Assembly: GCA_947169005.1 (NCBI GenBank)
Contig: CAMVOG010000076.1
Coordinates: 1 to 9,439 of the forward strand
Direction of reading: 5' to 3'
DNA: 9,439 bases
Source: an uncultured Clostridia bacterium
GTDB lineage: Bacteria > Bacillota > Clostridia > Oscillospirales > Oscillospiraceae
The translations under genes were made by a program, and so were the position numbers. Numbering within the stretch: the first letter of the stretch is position 1; each line of letters starts with the position of its first letter. The notes below the pieces were generated by a model. It did not search any database. It was given only the letters and a program-made list of their open reading frames with translations, and was not told the DNA's origin. Shown here in pieces: positions 1 through 6,550 of this stretch.

Positions 1-774
1 GGTGATGGCCTGGCGGATCCACCAGGTGGCGTATGTAGAGAACTTATAGCCCTTGGTGTGGTCGAATTTCTCCACCGCCTTGATAAGGCCCAGGTTTCCC
101 TCCTGGATCAGATCCAGGAAGAGCATGCCGCGGCCCACATAACGCTTGGCGATGCTCACCACCAGGCGCAGGTTGGCCTCCGCCATTTTCTTGCCGGAGT
201 CCTTCCCCAGCTTGATGCGCTGCTCAATGGCGGCCAGCTCCTCGGGGGTGAAGGGCTCCGCCGTGCCGGCGGCCACGGCCTTCTCCCGCTCCTCCTTCTC
301 CTGGGCGGCGGCGGTGCCGTCCGCCATCTTCACGGCGTAGTCGATCTCCTGCTCGGGAGTGAGAAGGTCCACCTTGCCGATCTCCTTGAGGTACATGCGT
401 ACGGGATCGTCGATGGAGAAGGTCTCGGCCAGGGCGTCGGTGCTGTTGATCTCGTCCTCGCTGATGTCCTCCAGCTCCTCGATCTCCTCCAGGTCCGTGA
501 CCTCGGGCAGCATATCCTCCGTGATAATGGTGGAAAAATCCTCGTCGATGATCTCGATACCCAGGCTGTCCAGGGTCTCATAGAATTTGTCGATCTGCTC
601 CGGCTCCAGGTGCAGCTCCTCAAAGAACGCGCTCAGCTCCTTGTAGGGCACCGAGGACGCCTTCTTGCACTTATCCAGGAACTCGCTCACCTTCTGGGCG
701 GCCTGCTCCTTATCCGGCTTTTCCGTTTCTGCAGCGTTGTTCTCCGTTTTAGCCTTTTTTGTCACTTTTCCCAT
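1..774 (-). CDS. rpoD: RNA polymerase primary sigma factor RpoD/SigA, N-terminal part (cut by left edge)
   Basis: Housekeeping sigma-70 factor that directs core RNA polymerase to -10/-35 promoters. I translated the minus strand from the ATG at 774 and found 258 codons open to base 1, with no stop. Residues about 23-80 look like the acidic region 1.1. Region 1.2 is near 118-152 (DDPVRMYLKEIGKVDLLTPEQE). Regions 2.1-2.3 and the start of 2.4 are near 198-258 (AEANLRLVVSIAKRYVGRGM, then LFLDLIQEGNLGLIKAVEKF, then YKFSTYATWWIRQAIT). These match SigA almost residue for residue. Regions 3 and 4 lie beyond the window. Residues about 154-197 form a charged insertion where B. subtilis SigA has only about eight residues. 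The start lies inside the 3' end of dnaG (26-base overlap from the ATG), which implies one transcript and translational coupling. A GTG at 765, nine bases after GGAGG, is a plausible alternative start. Confidence 0.96.
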   Translation of the reverse strand, partial: MGKVTKKAKTENNAAETEKPDKEQAAQKVSEFLDKCKKASSVPYKELSAFFEELHLEPEQIDKFYETLDSLGIEIIDEDFSTIITEDMLPEVTDLEEIEELEDISEDEINSTDALAETFSIDDPVRMYLKEIGKVDLLTPEQEIDYAVKMADGTAAAQEKEEREKAVAAGTAEPFTPEELAAIEQRIKLGKDSGKKMAEANLRLVVSIAKRYVGRGMLFLDLIQEGNLGLIKAVEKFDHTKGYKFSTYATWWIRQAIT

Positions 775-2524
775 CCTCCATACCCTTGGTTTCTTTGTAT
801 CGGCTGGCGAGGGCCAGCAGATCGGTCTCGTTTTTGAGCTTTTCCGTGCGGATCACGGCGGTATAATCCCGCAGGGACCGTTTCGCGCCGGAAAGCTCCT
901 CCGGCCTTTGCGTAATGCGTACAAGCTGGGACATTTCCTCCTCCGTCAGCTCTCCGGAGAGAGCGGCGGCGGAGACGCTTTGCTTTTCTTCTATTCTGCG
1001 GCGAATCAGCCCGTAGACCTTGCCCAGATAGGCGGATGAAAACTCGCCCACTTTAAGGTCGCAATCCGCCAGCAGGGACGGATCCAACAGCAGGAGCCGA
1101 AGGACGCCCTCCTCCGCCGCGGCGGAGCGGACGTTGTCGTACCGCAGGCCTCTGCCCACGGGCTGGGCTGCCTGCTCCGGGCGGGTCTCACCGCGCTCCA
1201 GCTCCTTTTTCTGTCTTTTTGCATTGATGGCACGGCTTCGCTCGATCTCCTGGAGCATAGCTTCTCGGGCCACCCCTGCGGCTTCGGCCGCCCGTCCGCC
1301 GTAAACCTCCCGCTCCACGGGGCTGGCGAGCTTGGCGATCATGGCCCCGGCGGCCTTGAGGTATTCCACCTTGCCCTCCGTGGAGGAAAGGTCGTACTGC
1401 CCCCGCAGCTTTTCCAGGCTGTACTCGATATGGTTTTCGCTGCCCTGCAGGAGCCTTTCGAAGGCGTCGGCCCCATAGAGCTTGATGAAGTCGTCCGCGT
1501 CGATCTTCACCCGCTTCCCGTCCACGATCCGGTCCGGCAGATTCAGGACCTTGACGCTGAATTCGGAGTTTTTCAGAATATCCAGGGCTCTTTGAGTGGC
1601 CTGGATGCCCGCCGGGTCGTTATCGTAGCAGATGACGATCTCCTTGGCGTAGCGGGAGATCATGCGGGTCTGCTCCACCGTGAGGGCCGTGCCCATGGAG
1701 GCCACGGCGTTGTCAAAGCCCGCCTGGTGCAGCGTGACCACGTCGATATTCCCCTCGCAGAGGATGATGCTGCCCCGTTTGGTGTTCTTGGCCAGGTGGA
1801 TGCCGTAAAGACTGCGGCGCTTGCTGAATACGGGGGTCTCCCGACTGTTGACGTATTTTGCCTTATCGCCGCAGAGGGTACGGCCGCCGAAGGCCAGCAC
1901 CTCACCCGACACACTGATGAGCGGGAACATGAGCCGGTCCCGAAAACGGTCATAGAGCCCGCCCTTTTTGCCGCGGACGGAAAGGTCCGCCTGCACCAGC
2001 TCCAGCTCCGTATAGCCCCGCCGCCGCATGGCGTCCGTCAGCGTTGTCCAGCCCTCCGGCGCGGCGCCCAGGCCGAAGCGGGTCACCGTCGCGGGAAGGA
2101 TGCGGCGCTGCTCCAGGTAGGCTCTGGCCTTGGCGCCCTCCTCGCTTTTCAGCAGGCTGTTGTAAAAGCGGGCCGCCTCCTTATTCAGCTCCAGGAGGCG
2201 CTTGCGGGCACGGCCCCCGTCCCCCTCTTCCTCCTCCGGCACGGCCAGCCCGGCCCGGTTTGCCAGAAAGCGCACCGCGTCGGGATAGGAGAGATTCTCC
2301 ATATCCATAATGAAGCGGACCACGTCGCCGCCCTTGTGGCAGCCAAAGCAGTAGTAGAGGCCCTTATCGGGCGTCACGGAAAAGGAAGGGGTCTTTTCAT
2401 TATGAAAGGGGCAAAGACCCGTGAGACGGGTCCCCTGCCGCTTCAAGGACACGTAGGAGGATACCACGTCCTCAATATCGCTGCGCGCGCGCAGCTCTTC
2501 CAGAAAACGATCCGGAAAGGCCAT
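749..2524 (-). CDS. dnaG: DNA primase DnaG
   Basis: Synthesises the short RNA primers for the lagging strand and for replication initiation, working with the replicative helicase. The 591-residue length is typical of bacterial DnaG. The N-terminal CHC2 zinc ribbon is visible: C38 and H41 (CPFH), then C59 and C62 (CFGC). The central RNA-polymerase region includes RDRLMFPL and the FGGR motif at about 196-215. The TOPRIM fold has its conserved glutamate at E257 (CEGNIDVV) and the metal-binding acidic pair at D301/D303 (CYDNDPAG). From about residue 440 to the end is the less conserved C-terminal helicase-interaction domain. The common EGY motif reads EGN here, which I take as a tolerated variant. 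A strong purine-rich site (GAGGGGGGAG) precedes the ATG. The gene starts 16 bases after dgt ends, and its last codons overlap rpoD. Confidence 0.97.
   Translation of the reverse strand: MAFPDRFLEELRARSDIEDVVSSYVSLKRQGTRLTGLCPFHNEKTPSFSVTPDKGLYYCFGCHKGGDVVRFIMDMENLSYPDAVRFLANRAGLAVPEEEEGDGGRARKRLLELNKEAARFYNSLLKSEEGAKARAYLEQRRILPATVTRFGLGAAPEGWTTLTDAMRRRGYTELELVQADLSVRGKKGGLYDRFRDRLMFPLISVSGEVLAFGGRTLCGDKAKYVNSRETPVFSKRRSLYGIHLAKNTKRGSIILCEGNIDVVTLHQAGFDNAVASMGTALTVEQTRMISRYAKEIVICYDNDPAGIQATQRALDILKNSEFSVKVLNLPDRIVDGKRVKIDADDFIKLYGADAFERLLQGSENHIEYSLEKLRGQYDLSSTEGKVEYLKAAGAMIAKLASPVEREVYGGRAAEAAGVAREAMLQEIERSRAINAKRQKKELERGETRPEQAAQPVGRGLRYDNVRSAAAEEGVLRLLLLDPSLLADCDLKVGEFSSAYLGKVYGLIRRRIEEKQSVSAAALSGELTEEEMSQLVRITQRPEELSGAKRSLRDYTAVIRTEKLKNETDLLALASRYKETKGMEDGKSDKKG
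775..779 (-). promoter_or_regulatory. Shine-Dalgarno GGAGG before rpoD, start ambiguous
   Basis: On the minus strand GGAGG directly touches the ATG at 774, which is too close for normal initiation. It lies nine bases before an in-frame GTG at 765-763 (fourth codon), which is a usual spacing. Either the GTG is the true start, giving a protein three residues shorter, or another weak site such as AAGGG slightly upstream serves the ATG. The site lies within dnaG coding sequence. Confidence 0.5.
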
Positions 2525-2540
2525 GTCTCCCCCCTCTTTC

Positions 2541-3545
2541 TCAGCGGACGGTCCAGGCGCCCGGTATAAACAGATTATTGATGGTGTAAATCAAGTATGT
2601 GTCGCTCATGCCCGCGATATAGTCGCAGACCACCCGTTCACGGGGCCAGACGGCCAGCAGGGCCCGATAATCCTCCGGCAGCTTCTCCGGGGCCTTGAGG
2701 TAATAGTCATAGACCAGGGCCAGCAGGCCCTCCACCTTGGTTTCCTCCCCTTTCGCCACCGGGTTTTTATAGACCCGCTCAAAGAGGAAGTCCCGAAAAG
2801 CCTCCATGACGAAGTACATGGCGGCGCTCATGCGGATCTCCGTCAGGTCCCGGCTTTCGCGGATCACGTCGGTAATCACGGCGTCGATGCGCTCCCCGAA
2901 GCTGTCCCCCGTCACGGCGGTGATCTCTCCGGGAATGTCCGCTTCTTCCAGGATCCCGGCGCGAACGGCGTCGTCCACGTCGTGGTTGATGTAGGCGATA
3001 CGGTCAGACAGGCGGACCACCGCGCCCTCCAGCGTCTTGGGCTTCTGCGGCCCGGAATGGCAGAGAATGCCGTCCCGCACCTGGCTCGTCAGATTCAGAC
3101 CGCGCCCGTCCTTTTCCAATATCTCCACCACCCGAAGGCTCTGCTCATTGTGCTGAAAGCCCAGGGGACAGATGCTGTTGAGCGCCCGCTCCCCGGCGTG
3201 GCCAAAGGGGGTATGCCCCAGGTCGTGCCCGAAGGCGATGGCCTCCGTCAGGTCCTCATTCAGCCGCAGGGCCCGGGCAATGGTGCGGGCGATGCGGGCC
3301 ACCTCGATGGTATGGGTCATGCGGGTACGGTAATGGTCCCCCTCCGGCTGGAGGAAGACCTGCGTTTTATGCTTCAGGCGGCGGAAGGCCTTGGAGTGCA
3401 CCACCCGGTCCAGGTCCCGCTGGAAGCAGGTGCGGGTCGGGTCCGGCTCCTCGGGCCGCTGTCTGTCCCCCGCCCCCCGCGCCGGACAGGCACGGGGCGA
3501 GAGGATCAGCCGTTCCAGCTCCTCCCGCTCTTCTCTCACCGTCAT
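2541..3545 (-). CDS. dgt: dGTPase-family HD-domain deoxynucleotide triphosphohydrolase
   Basis: Member of the dGTPase-like (type 2) HD phosphohydrolase family. The characterised members hydrolyse dGTP or other dNTPs to the deoxynucleoside and triphosphate. From the chosen start the protein has 334 residues. The family signature FQRDLDRVVHSKAFRRLKHK lies at about 41-60. The HD-superfamily metal ligands appear as H78 (MTHTIEVARIAR), H107/D108 (GHDLGHTPFGH) and D181 (RLSDRIAYINHD). I chose the ATG at 3545 over the ATG at 3551 because GAGGG (3553-3557) is seven bases from the former and one base from the latter. It lies just upstream of dnaG and rpoD, an order common in Clostridia, so dNTP-pool control and replication priming are probably co-transcribed. 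Exact nucleotide preference cannot be read from sequence. Confidence 0.93.
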   Translation of the reverse strand: MTVREEREELERLILSPRACPARGAGDRQRPEEPDPTRTCFQRDLDRVVHSKAFRRLKHKTQVFLQPEGDHYRTRMTHTIEVARIARTIARALRLNEDLTEAIAFGHDLGHTPFGHAGERALNSICPLGFQHNEQSLRVVEILEKDGRGLNLTSQVRDGILCHSGPQKPKTLEGAVVRLSDRIAYINHDVDDAVRAGILEEADIPGEITAVTGDSFGERIDAVITDVIRESRDLTEIRMSAAMYFVMEAFRDFLFERVYKNPVAKGEETKVEGLLALVYDYYLKAPEKLPEDYRALLAVWPRERVVCDYIAGMSDTYLIYTINNLFIPGAWTVR

Positions 3546-3552
3546 ACGCATT

Positions 3553-3557
3553 CCCTC
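3553..3557 (-). promoter_or_regulatory. Shine-Dalgarno GAGGG that selects the dgt start
   Basis: On the minus strand AAAGAGGGAATGCGTATG holds two in-frame ATGs. The GAGGG core is one base from the first (3551) and seven bases from the second (3545), so the second is the better initiator. Confidence 0.55.
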
Positions 3558-3571
3558 TTTCCGCCGCTTTT

Positions 3572-3596
3572 CCGCGTCTATTTATCATATACGCGG
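3572..3596 (-). promoter_or_regulatory. Inverted repeat around a -10-like box upstream of dgt
   Basis: CCGCGT and ACGCGG flank 13 AT-rich bases holding TATGAT (minus strand, 3589-3584), a five-of-six match to the sigma-A -10 box, 39 bases before the dgt start. No good -35 hexamer sits 16-18 bases upstream, so the promoter is weak or needs an activator, or the box is chance. The dyad could be an operator or a leader hairpin. It is the only promoter-like site I see for dgt-dnaG-rpoD. Confidence 0.3.
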
Positions 3597-3606
3597 CGTG
3601 AAAGGG

Positions 3607-3631
3607 AAATCCTTTGTTTTGCAAGGGATTT
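3607..3631. other. Ten-base-pair stem-loop between the SLH/SGNH gene and dgt
   Basis: AAATCCTTTG (3607-3616) and CAAGGGATTT (3622-3631) pair around a five-base loop. Read as plus-strand RNA all ten pairs form, one of them G-U. Read as minus-strand RNA, the direction of both neighbouring genes, there is one C-A mismatch and no U tract follows, so it is a poor intrinsic terminator. It could reduce read-through from the upstream operon, protect a 3' end, or bind a protein. Confidence 0.35.
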
Positions 3632-3658
3632 TTGTTGAAAACTTTTTTCCCGGTCTTT

Positions 3659-4966
3659 TCAGGCGGGCGGAAGGTGGGTGCGGATCAGCCCGGCCCAGTC
3701 CTTATAGCCCTGTACGGCCAGATGGGGCGAGCCGTCCCAGCCCGCCAGCTTTTCGGGAAGGAAGCCCGTTTCATCGCACAGGGCCTCGCAGGTATCCAGA
3801 TACCAGCAGTCCTTCTCCCGGCACATTTCCCGCAGGGCGGCGTTGAAGGCCCGGATGCGGGACATGGTGAAATAACCCTCGCCGCTGACCTTTTCGGTCA
3901 CGGGGGTGACGGCCATCACCACGATCTCCGTGCCGGGCATCTGCCCGCGTATCTCGTCGATCAACGCGCTGTAGGCCTCCGTAAAGCCCAGCACGCCCTT
4001 GTTGATCTCGTTGATGCCGTATTCCATGTACACCCGATCGTACTTCCCTTTCAGCAGGCTGTCATAGCAATGATCCGGGTCAGCCCCATTGGGATTGAAG
4101 ACCGTGGTGCTCTGATAGGTAAAATAGTTCATGCCCTTGAGCCCCGAAAAAGCCATCATGCCCTGGGCCAGGGAGTTGCCCACCATGGCGGAGGTGGCAA
4201 AGACGCTGTCCTCCACCGGGGCCTGGGCGGGCAGATCGGGGTAAGCGCGCTTTTGCAGCGTCAGGCTCACCCGCAGGGAGCTGTCCGCCATACGGGAAAC
4301 GATGGCCGCCACGGCGCTGCGCCAGATGATGCCGTCCGGCTGAAAATGCCCGTAGGCGTCGCTGCCCGTGAGCACGCCGGCCCGATAAAGGCGATAGATC
4401 TCCCGCGCGCCCTCATACCAATCCTTCACGTCCGGGATCGCCCCCTCCGCGATCACGTTGATAGGGGCAAGCTCCGTCTCCGGCAGGGCCCTGGCGAAAA
4501 ACACCGCCACCTGGCGGCGGGTGGCGGGGCTGTTCCAGGAAAGCTCCTCCCCGCCCAGGATGCCGTTTTTCCGGGCATAGTCCACGTAGACCTGATACCA
4601 GGGCTGGCCCTGCACAAAGTCCGCGGAGCCCGTATGATACAGGCTGTGCAGGCGGGACGCCATCGCCAGCGTCTCCGCCACGGTGACGCTGCCCTCCGGG
4701 GCGAAATAGCCATCATAGCCTTTCATCAAGCCCATGGAGCAGGCGGCGGACACGTTTTCATAGAACCAGTCGCCGGGCTTCACGTCGGAAAAGAGCTCCT
4801 CCGGGGCCGTGTACTCCGGTGCTTCAGTCCCTTTCGTCACGGAGACGGACATTTCCTTTGCCTCGGAAACAGAGGTTTTCCCCCCCGCCTCGTCCGCACC
4901 GGTCGATACGGTGAGAACGCCAAAAGCAAGAAGAAGTATAAGGAATGCGGAAGCCAATTTTTTCAT
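3659..4966 (-). CDS. Exported S-layer-homology protein with C-terminal SGNH/GDSL-like hydrolase domain
   Basis: A 435-residue protein. Residues 1-24 look like a signal peptide: MKKL, a leucine-rich core, and probable cleavage after STGA. Three S-layer homology repeats follow at about 57-108 (LFSDVKPGDWFYENVSAACSMGLMKG region), 117-160 and 177-227; such repeats usually anchor proteins to pyruvylated secondary cell-wall polymers. Residues about 253-435 resemble the SGNH hydrolase fold of Clostridia: block I is MVGNSLAQG with candidate nucleophile S265, block III is YGINEIN (G317, N319), and the C-terminal block is WDGSPHL (D411, H415). Block I reads GNS rather than GDS, and the last motif has one residue more than the usual DxxH, so activity is likely but not certain. 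Probably a cell-surface esterase or deacylase; the substrate is unknown. The ATG overlaps the stop of the amidohydrolase gene (ATGA), with GGAGG ten bases upstream. Confidence 0.85.
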   Translation of the reverse strand: MKKLASAFLILLLAFGVLTVSTGADEAGGKTSVSEAKEMSVSVTKGTEAPEYTAPEELFSDVKPGDWFYENVSAACSMGLMKGYDGYFAPEGSVTVAETLAMASRLHSLYHTGSADFVQGQPWYQVYVDYARKNGILGGEELSWNSPATRRQVAVFFARALPETELAPINVIAEGAIPDVKDWYEGAREIYRLYRAGVLTGSDAYGHFQPDGIIWRSAVAAIVSRMADSSLRVSLTLQKRAYPDLPAQAPVEDSVFATSAMVGNSLAQGMMAFSGLKGMNYFTYQSTTVFNPNGADPDHCYDSLLKGKYDRVYMEYGINEINKGVLGFTEAYSALIDEIRGQMPGTEIVVMAVTPVTEKVSGEGYFTMSRIRAFNAALREMCREKDCWYLDTCEALCDETGFLPEKLAGWDGSPHLAVQGYKDWAGLIRTHLPPA

Positions 4967-5787
4967 ATCGTCAGATCCTCCGTCTTCTTTTCACGATCAA
5001 GCCCCAGGAGCGCCGCGCCGTTTTTCCAGCAAACGCGGTCCATCTCACTTTCGGAGAGGCCCAGGGAGCCAAGGAGCCGCAGTTCCATTTCCGGCGTATG
5101 CCAGGGGCAATCGGAGCCGAAGAGGAAGCGCTCGACCCCGTGCTTTTCCAGAATGCGCGCCGCGGTGGGGGCCGCGATGGCCCCATAGCCGTAAGAGGTA
5201 TCGAAATACAGGGGCAGGCCGCAGAGGTGCTTCAGCACTCCCTCGGCGCAGGAAAGGCCGCCCCAATGGGAGGCGATAAAGGGGGAATCCACCCAGCGCA
5301 GGGCGTTGGCGATGCGCTCGGGCGGCGCCATATAGGGCGGGGCAAAGCCATAGTCAAAGCCCGCGTGGATCATGGTGACGAGGCCGAGCTGGGCGATCTT
5401 GCGGTAGATGGGCTTCATGCAGGGGTCGTCCACGTACAGCCCCTGGTAGTCAAACTGGAACTTGACGCCCTTGAGCCCCAGGGCCTTGATGCGCTCCAGC
5501 TCCTCCATCACGTTCTCCGCCTTCGGGTGAACGGAGCCGAAGCCGACGACCTCCTCCCGCTCGTTCATGCGGGCAGCAAAGTCGTTCACGTCCTTCATCT
5601 GGCGGGCGTTGGTGGCGATATTCAAAACCACGAAGCGGTCCACTCCCTGGCGGCGCATCAAGGCGGCTAGGCCGTCCAGCGTACCGTCGGTATGGGGCAA
5701 AAGGTCCCCGGCGTTATGCCCCACCTTCTGAATGGCGCGGGCCGCCAGGGGATCCGGAAAACAGTGCGTATGAAAATCCAGGCGCAT
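4963..5787 (-). CDS. Amidohydrolase-2 family (ACMSD-like) metal-dependent TIM-barrel hydrolase
   Basis: A 274-residue cytoplasmic protein with no signal peptide. It begins MRLDFHTHCFPD, the HxH metal-binding motif (H6, H8) of the amidohydrolase superfamily. Later candidate ligands or catalytic residues fit the amidohydrolase-2 group (PF04909): H141 (MIHAGFDYG), H174 (ASHWGG) and D226 (FLFGSDCPWH). The GVKFQ segment near K109 is also typical. Relatives include decarboxylases such as ACMSD and hydrolases of lactones or amides, so the reaction cannot be named. It is the first gene of a two-gene unit, ending in an ATGA overlap with the exported SLH/SGNH protein. That suggests shared expression and perhaps one substrate handled outside and then inside the cell, which is inference. 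GAGGAG sits about nine bases before the ATG. Confidence 0.88.
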   Translation of the reverse strand: MRLDFHTHCFPDPLAARAIQKVGHNAGDLLPHTDGTLDGLAALMRRQGVDRFVVLNIATNARQMKDVNDFAARMNEREEVVGFGSVHPKAENVMEELERIKALGLKGVKFQFDYQGLYVDDPCMKPIYRKIAQLGLVTMIHAGFDYGFAPPYMAPPERIANALRWVDSPFIASHWGGLSCAEGVLKHLCGLPLYFDTSYGYGAIAAPTAARILEKHGVERFLFGSDCPWHTPEMELRLLGSLGLSESEMDRVCWKNGAALLGLDREKKTEDLTI

Positions 5788-5810
5788 GGAAAAAGGCTCC
5801 TCTCTGCTGT

Positions 5811-5849
5811 CCGTTTTCTCCGCCCGGGCCGACCTGAGCGGAAAAACGG
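5811..5849 (-). other. Strong stem-loop at the predicted 5' end of the amidohydrolase mRNA
   Basis: In minus-strand RNA, CCGTTTTTCCGC pairs with GCGGAGAAAACGG. The result is 12 pairs with one bulged G, around a 14-base GC-rich loop. The hairpin begins about seven bases downstream of the -10 box, so the transcript should start at or within its first bases. 5'-terminal stems of this kind commonly shield mRNA from 5'-end-dependent decay; a protein-binding leader is another option. No U tract follows the stem, so it is not a standard terminator. Confidence 0.6.
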
Positions 5850-5855
5850 GATTTA

Positions 5856-5885
5856 AATATACGCTTGTCCGGGCCGCTTTGTCAA
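5856..5885 (-). promoter_or_regulatory. Sigma-A-type promoter of the amidohydrolase/SLH operon
   Basis: The minus strand carries a perfect -35 TTGACA (5885-5880) and a -10 TATATT (5861-5856) separated by 18 bases. The expected start of transcription is near 5849, about 60 bases before the gene. Confidence 0.7.
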
Positions 5886-5953
5886 GAGCCGTTGGGAGGA
5901 AGTTTTCAAGAAGTTTTTACGGGTGAAAAAAGAAAAAAAATTTTGTGGGAGGA

Positions 5954-5983
5954 TTGAACATTATGCCTTGCGCGTGTTATAAT
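5954..5983 (+). promoter_or_regulatory. Extended -10 sigma-A promoter of the purine operon
   Basis: TTGAAC (5954-5959) and a perfect TATAAT (5978-5983) are 18 bases apart. TG at 5975-5976 makes an extended -10. An A-rich tract at about 5926-5944 lies just upstream and could act as an UP element. CATTAT (5959-5964) and ATAATG (5979-5984) form an inverted repeat spanning the promoter, a possible operator. I do not see the CGAA-type PurR box pair known from B. subtilis. Transcription should start near 5990. Confidence 0.75.
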
Positions 5984-5994
5984 GAATAGTCAAA

Positions 5995-6040
5995 ATGGGT
6001 CATTGCTTTTTATCGGCCCGTTTACCGTATTTTAATGGTA
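5995..6040 (+). promoter_or_regulatory. Two tandem small hairpins in the purE leader
   Basis: ATGGGTC (5995-6001) can pair with GGCCCGT (6015-6021), including two G-U pairs. TACCGT (6023-6028) pairs with ATGGTA (6035-6040) around ATTTTA. Together they fill the roughly 67-base leader up to the ribosome site (AAGGGAG, 6044-6050, six bases before the ATG). Neither matches the purine riboswitch core. They may affect translation or RNA stability, or be chance. Confidence 0.3.
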
Positions 6041-6056
6041 CGAAAGGGAGAAGCGT

Positions 6057-6548
6057 ATGAAGAAAGTTGCCGTGATCATGGGGTCGGATTCCGATCTGCC
6101 CTCCGTGCGCGGGGCCGTCACCCGCCTCAAGCAATTCGGCGTCCCCTTCGAGGTCCACGTCATGTCCGCCCACAGGACTCCCGCCGCGGCGGAGGCCTTT
6201 GCCCGGGGCGCGGCGGAGGCGGGCTTCGGCGTCATCATCGCCGCTGCCGGAAAGGCCGCTCACCTGGGCGGCGTTCTGGCCGCCTACACCACCCTGCCCG
6301 TGATCGGGCTGCCTATCAAGTCCTCCTTTATGGACGGGCTGGACAGTCTTCTGTCCATCGTGCAAATGCCCACGGGCATCCCCGTGGCGACGGTGGGCGT
6401 GGGCGCGGCGGACAACGCGGGCATCCTGGCCGTGCAGATGCTGGCCCTGGAGGACGCGGGCCTGCGGGATAAGCTGGCCGCTTACAAGCAGCAAATGGCC
6501 GACGAGGTCATGGAAAAAGACAGGAAAATGCAGATGGAGGAGTTTTAA
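6057..6548 (+). CDS. purE: PurE, phosphoribosylaminoimidazole carboxylase/mutase
   Basis: Purine biosynthesis enzyme that forms CAIR, either from N5-CAIR (class I mutase, needing PurK) or directly from AIR and CO2 (class II). The 163 residues cover the whole small PurE fold. Visible motifs are GSDSD (9-13), MSAHRTP (36-42), AGKAAHLGG (64-72), LPIKSS (85-90) and GLDSLLSIVQMPTGIPVATV (94-113). E. coli and B. subtilis PurE have AGGAAHLPG where this protein has AGKAAHLGG. Lys66 replaces a glycine next to the active-site loop, and no purK lies between purE and purC. The mutase/carboxylase class is therefore open. It is the first gene of the purine operon, with its own promoter, and its stop is two bases before purC. 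Confidence 0.96.
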   Translation: MKKVAVIMGSDSDLPSVRGAVTRLKQFGVPFEVHVMSAHRTPAAAEAFARGAAEAGFGVIIAAAGKAAHLGGVLAAYTTLPVIGLPIKSSFMDGLDSLLSIVQMPTGIPVATVGVGAADNAGILAVQMLALEDAGLRDKLAAYKQQMADEVMEKDRKMQMEEF

Positions 6549-6550
6549 CA

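Noticed and set aside
1430..3638. Long plus-strand frames opposite dnaG and dgt (379 and 371 codons)
   Set aside because: Both are antisense shadows of strongly conserved genes; the second also reads through the dgt promoter region.
3635..3644. TTGAAAACTT shared with the reverse complement at 5900-5909
   Set aside because: A ten-base AT-rich word found in two AT-rich gaps is weak evidence; there is no extended similarity around either copy.
3614..5188. 524-codon plus-strand frame opposite the SLH/SGNH and amidohydrolase genes
   Set aside because: It spans two real minus-strand genes, has shadow-type composition, and no ribosome site or family motif.
5988..6056. Purine riboswitch in the purE leader
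   Set aside because: The leader is too short and lacks the conserved aptamer core sequences and a terminator/antiterminator pair.
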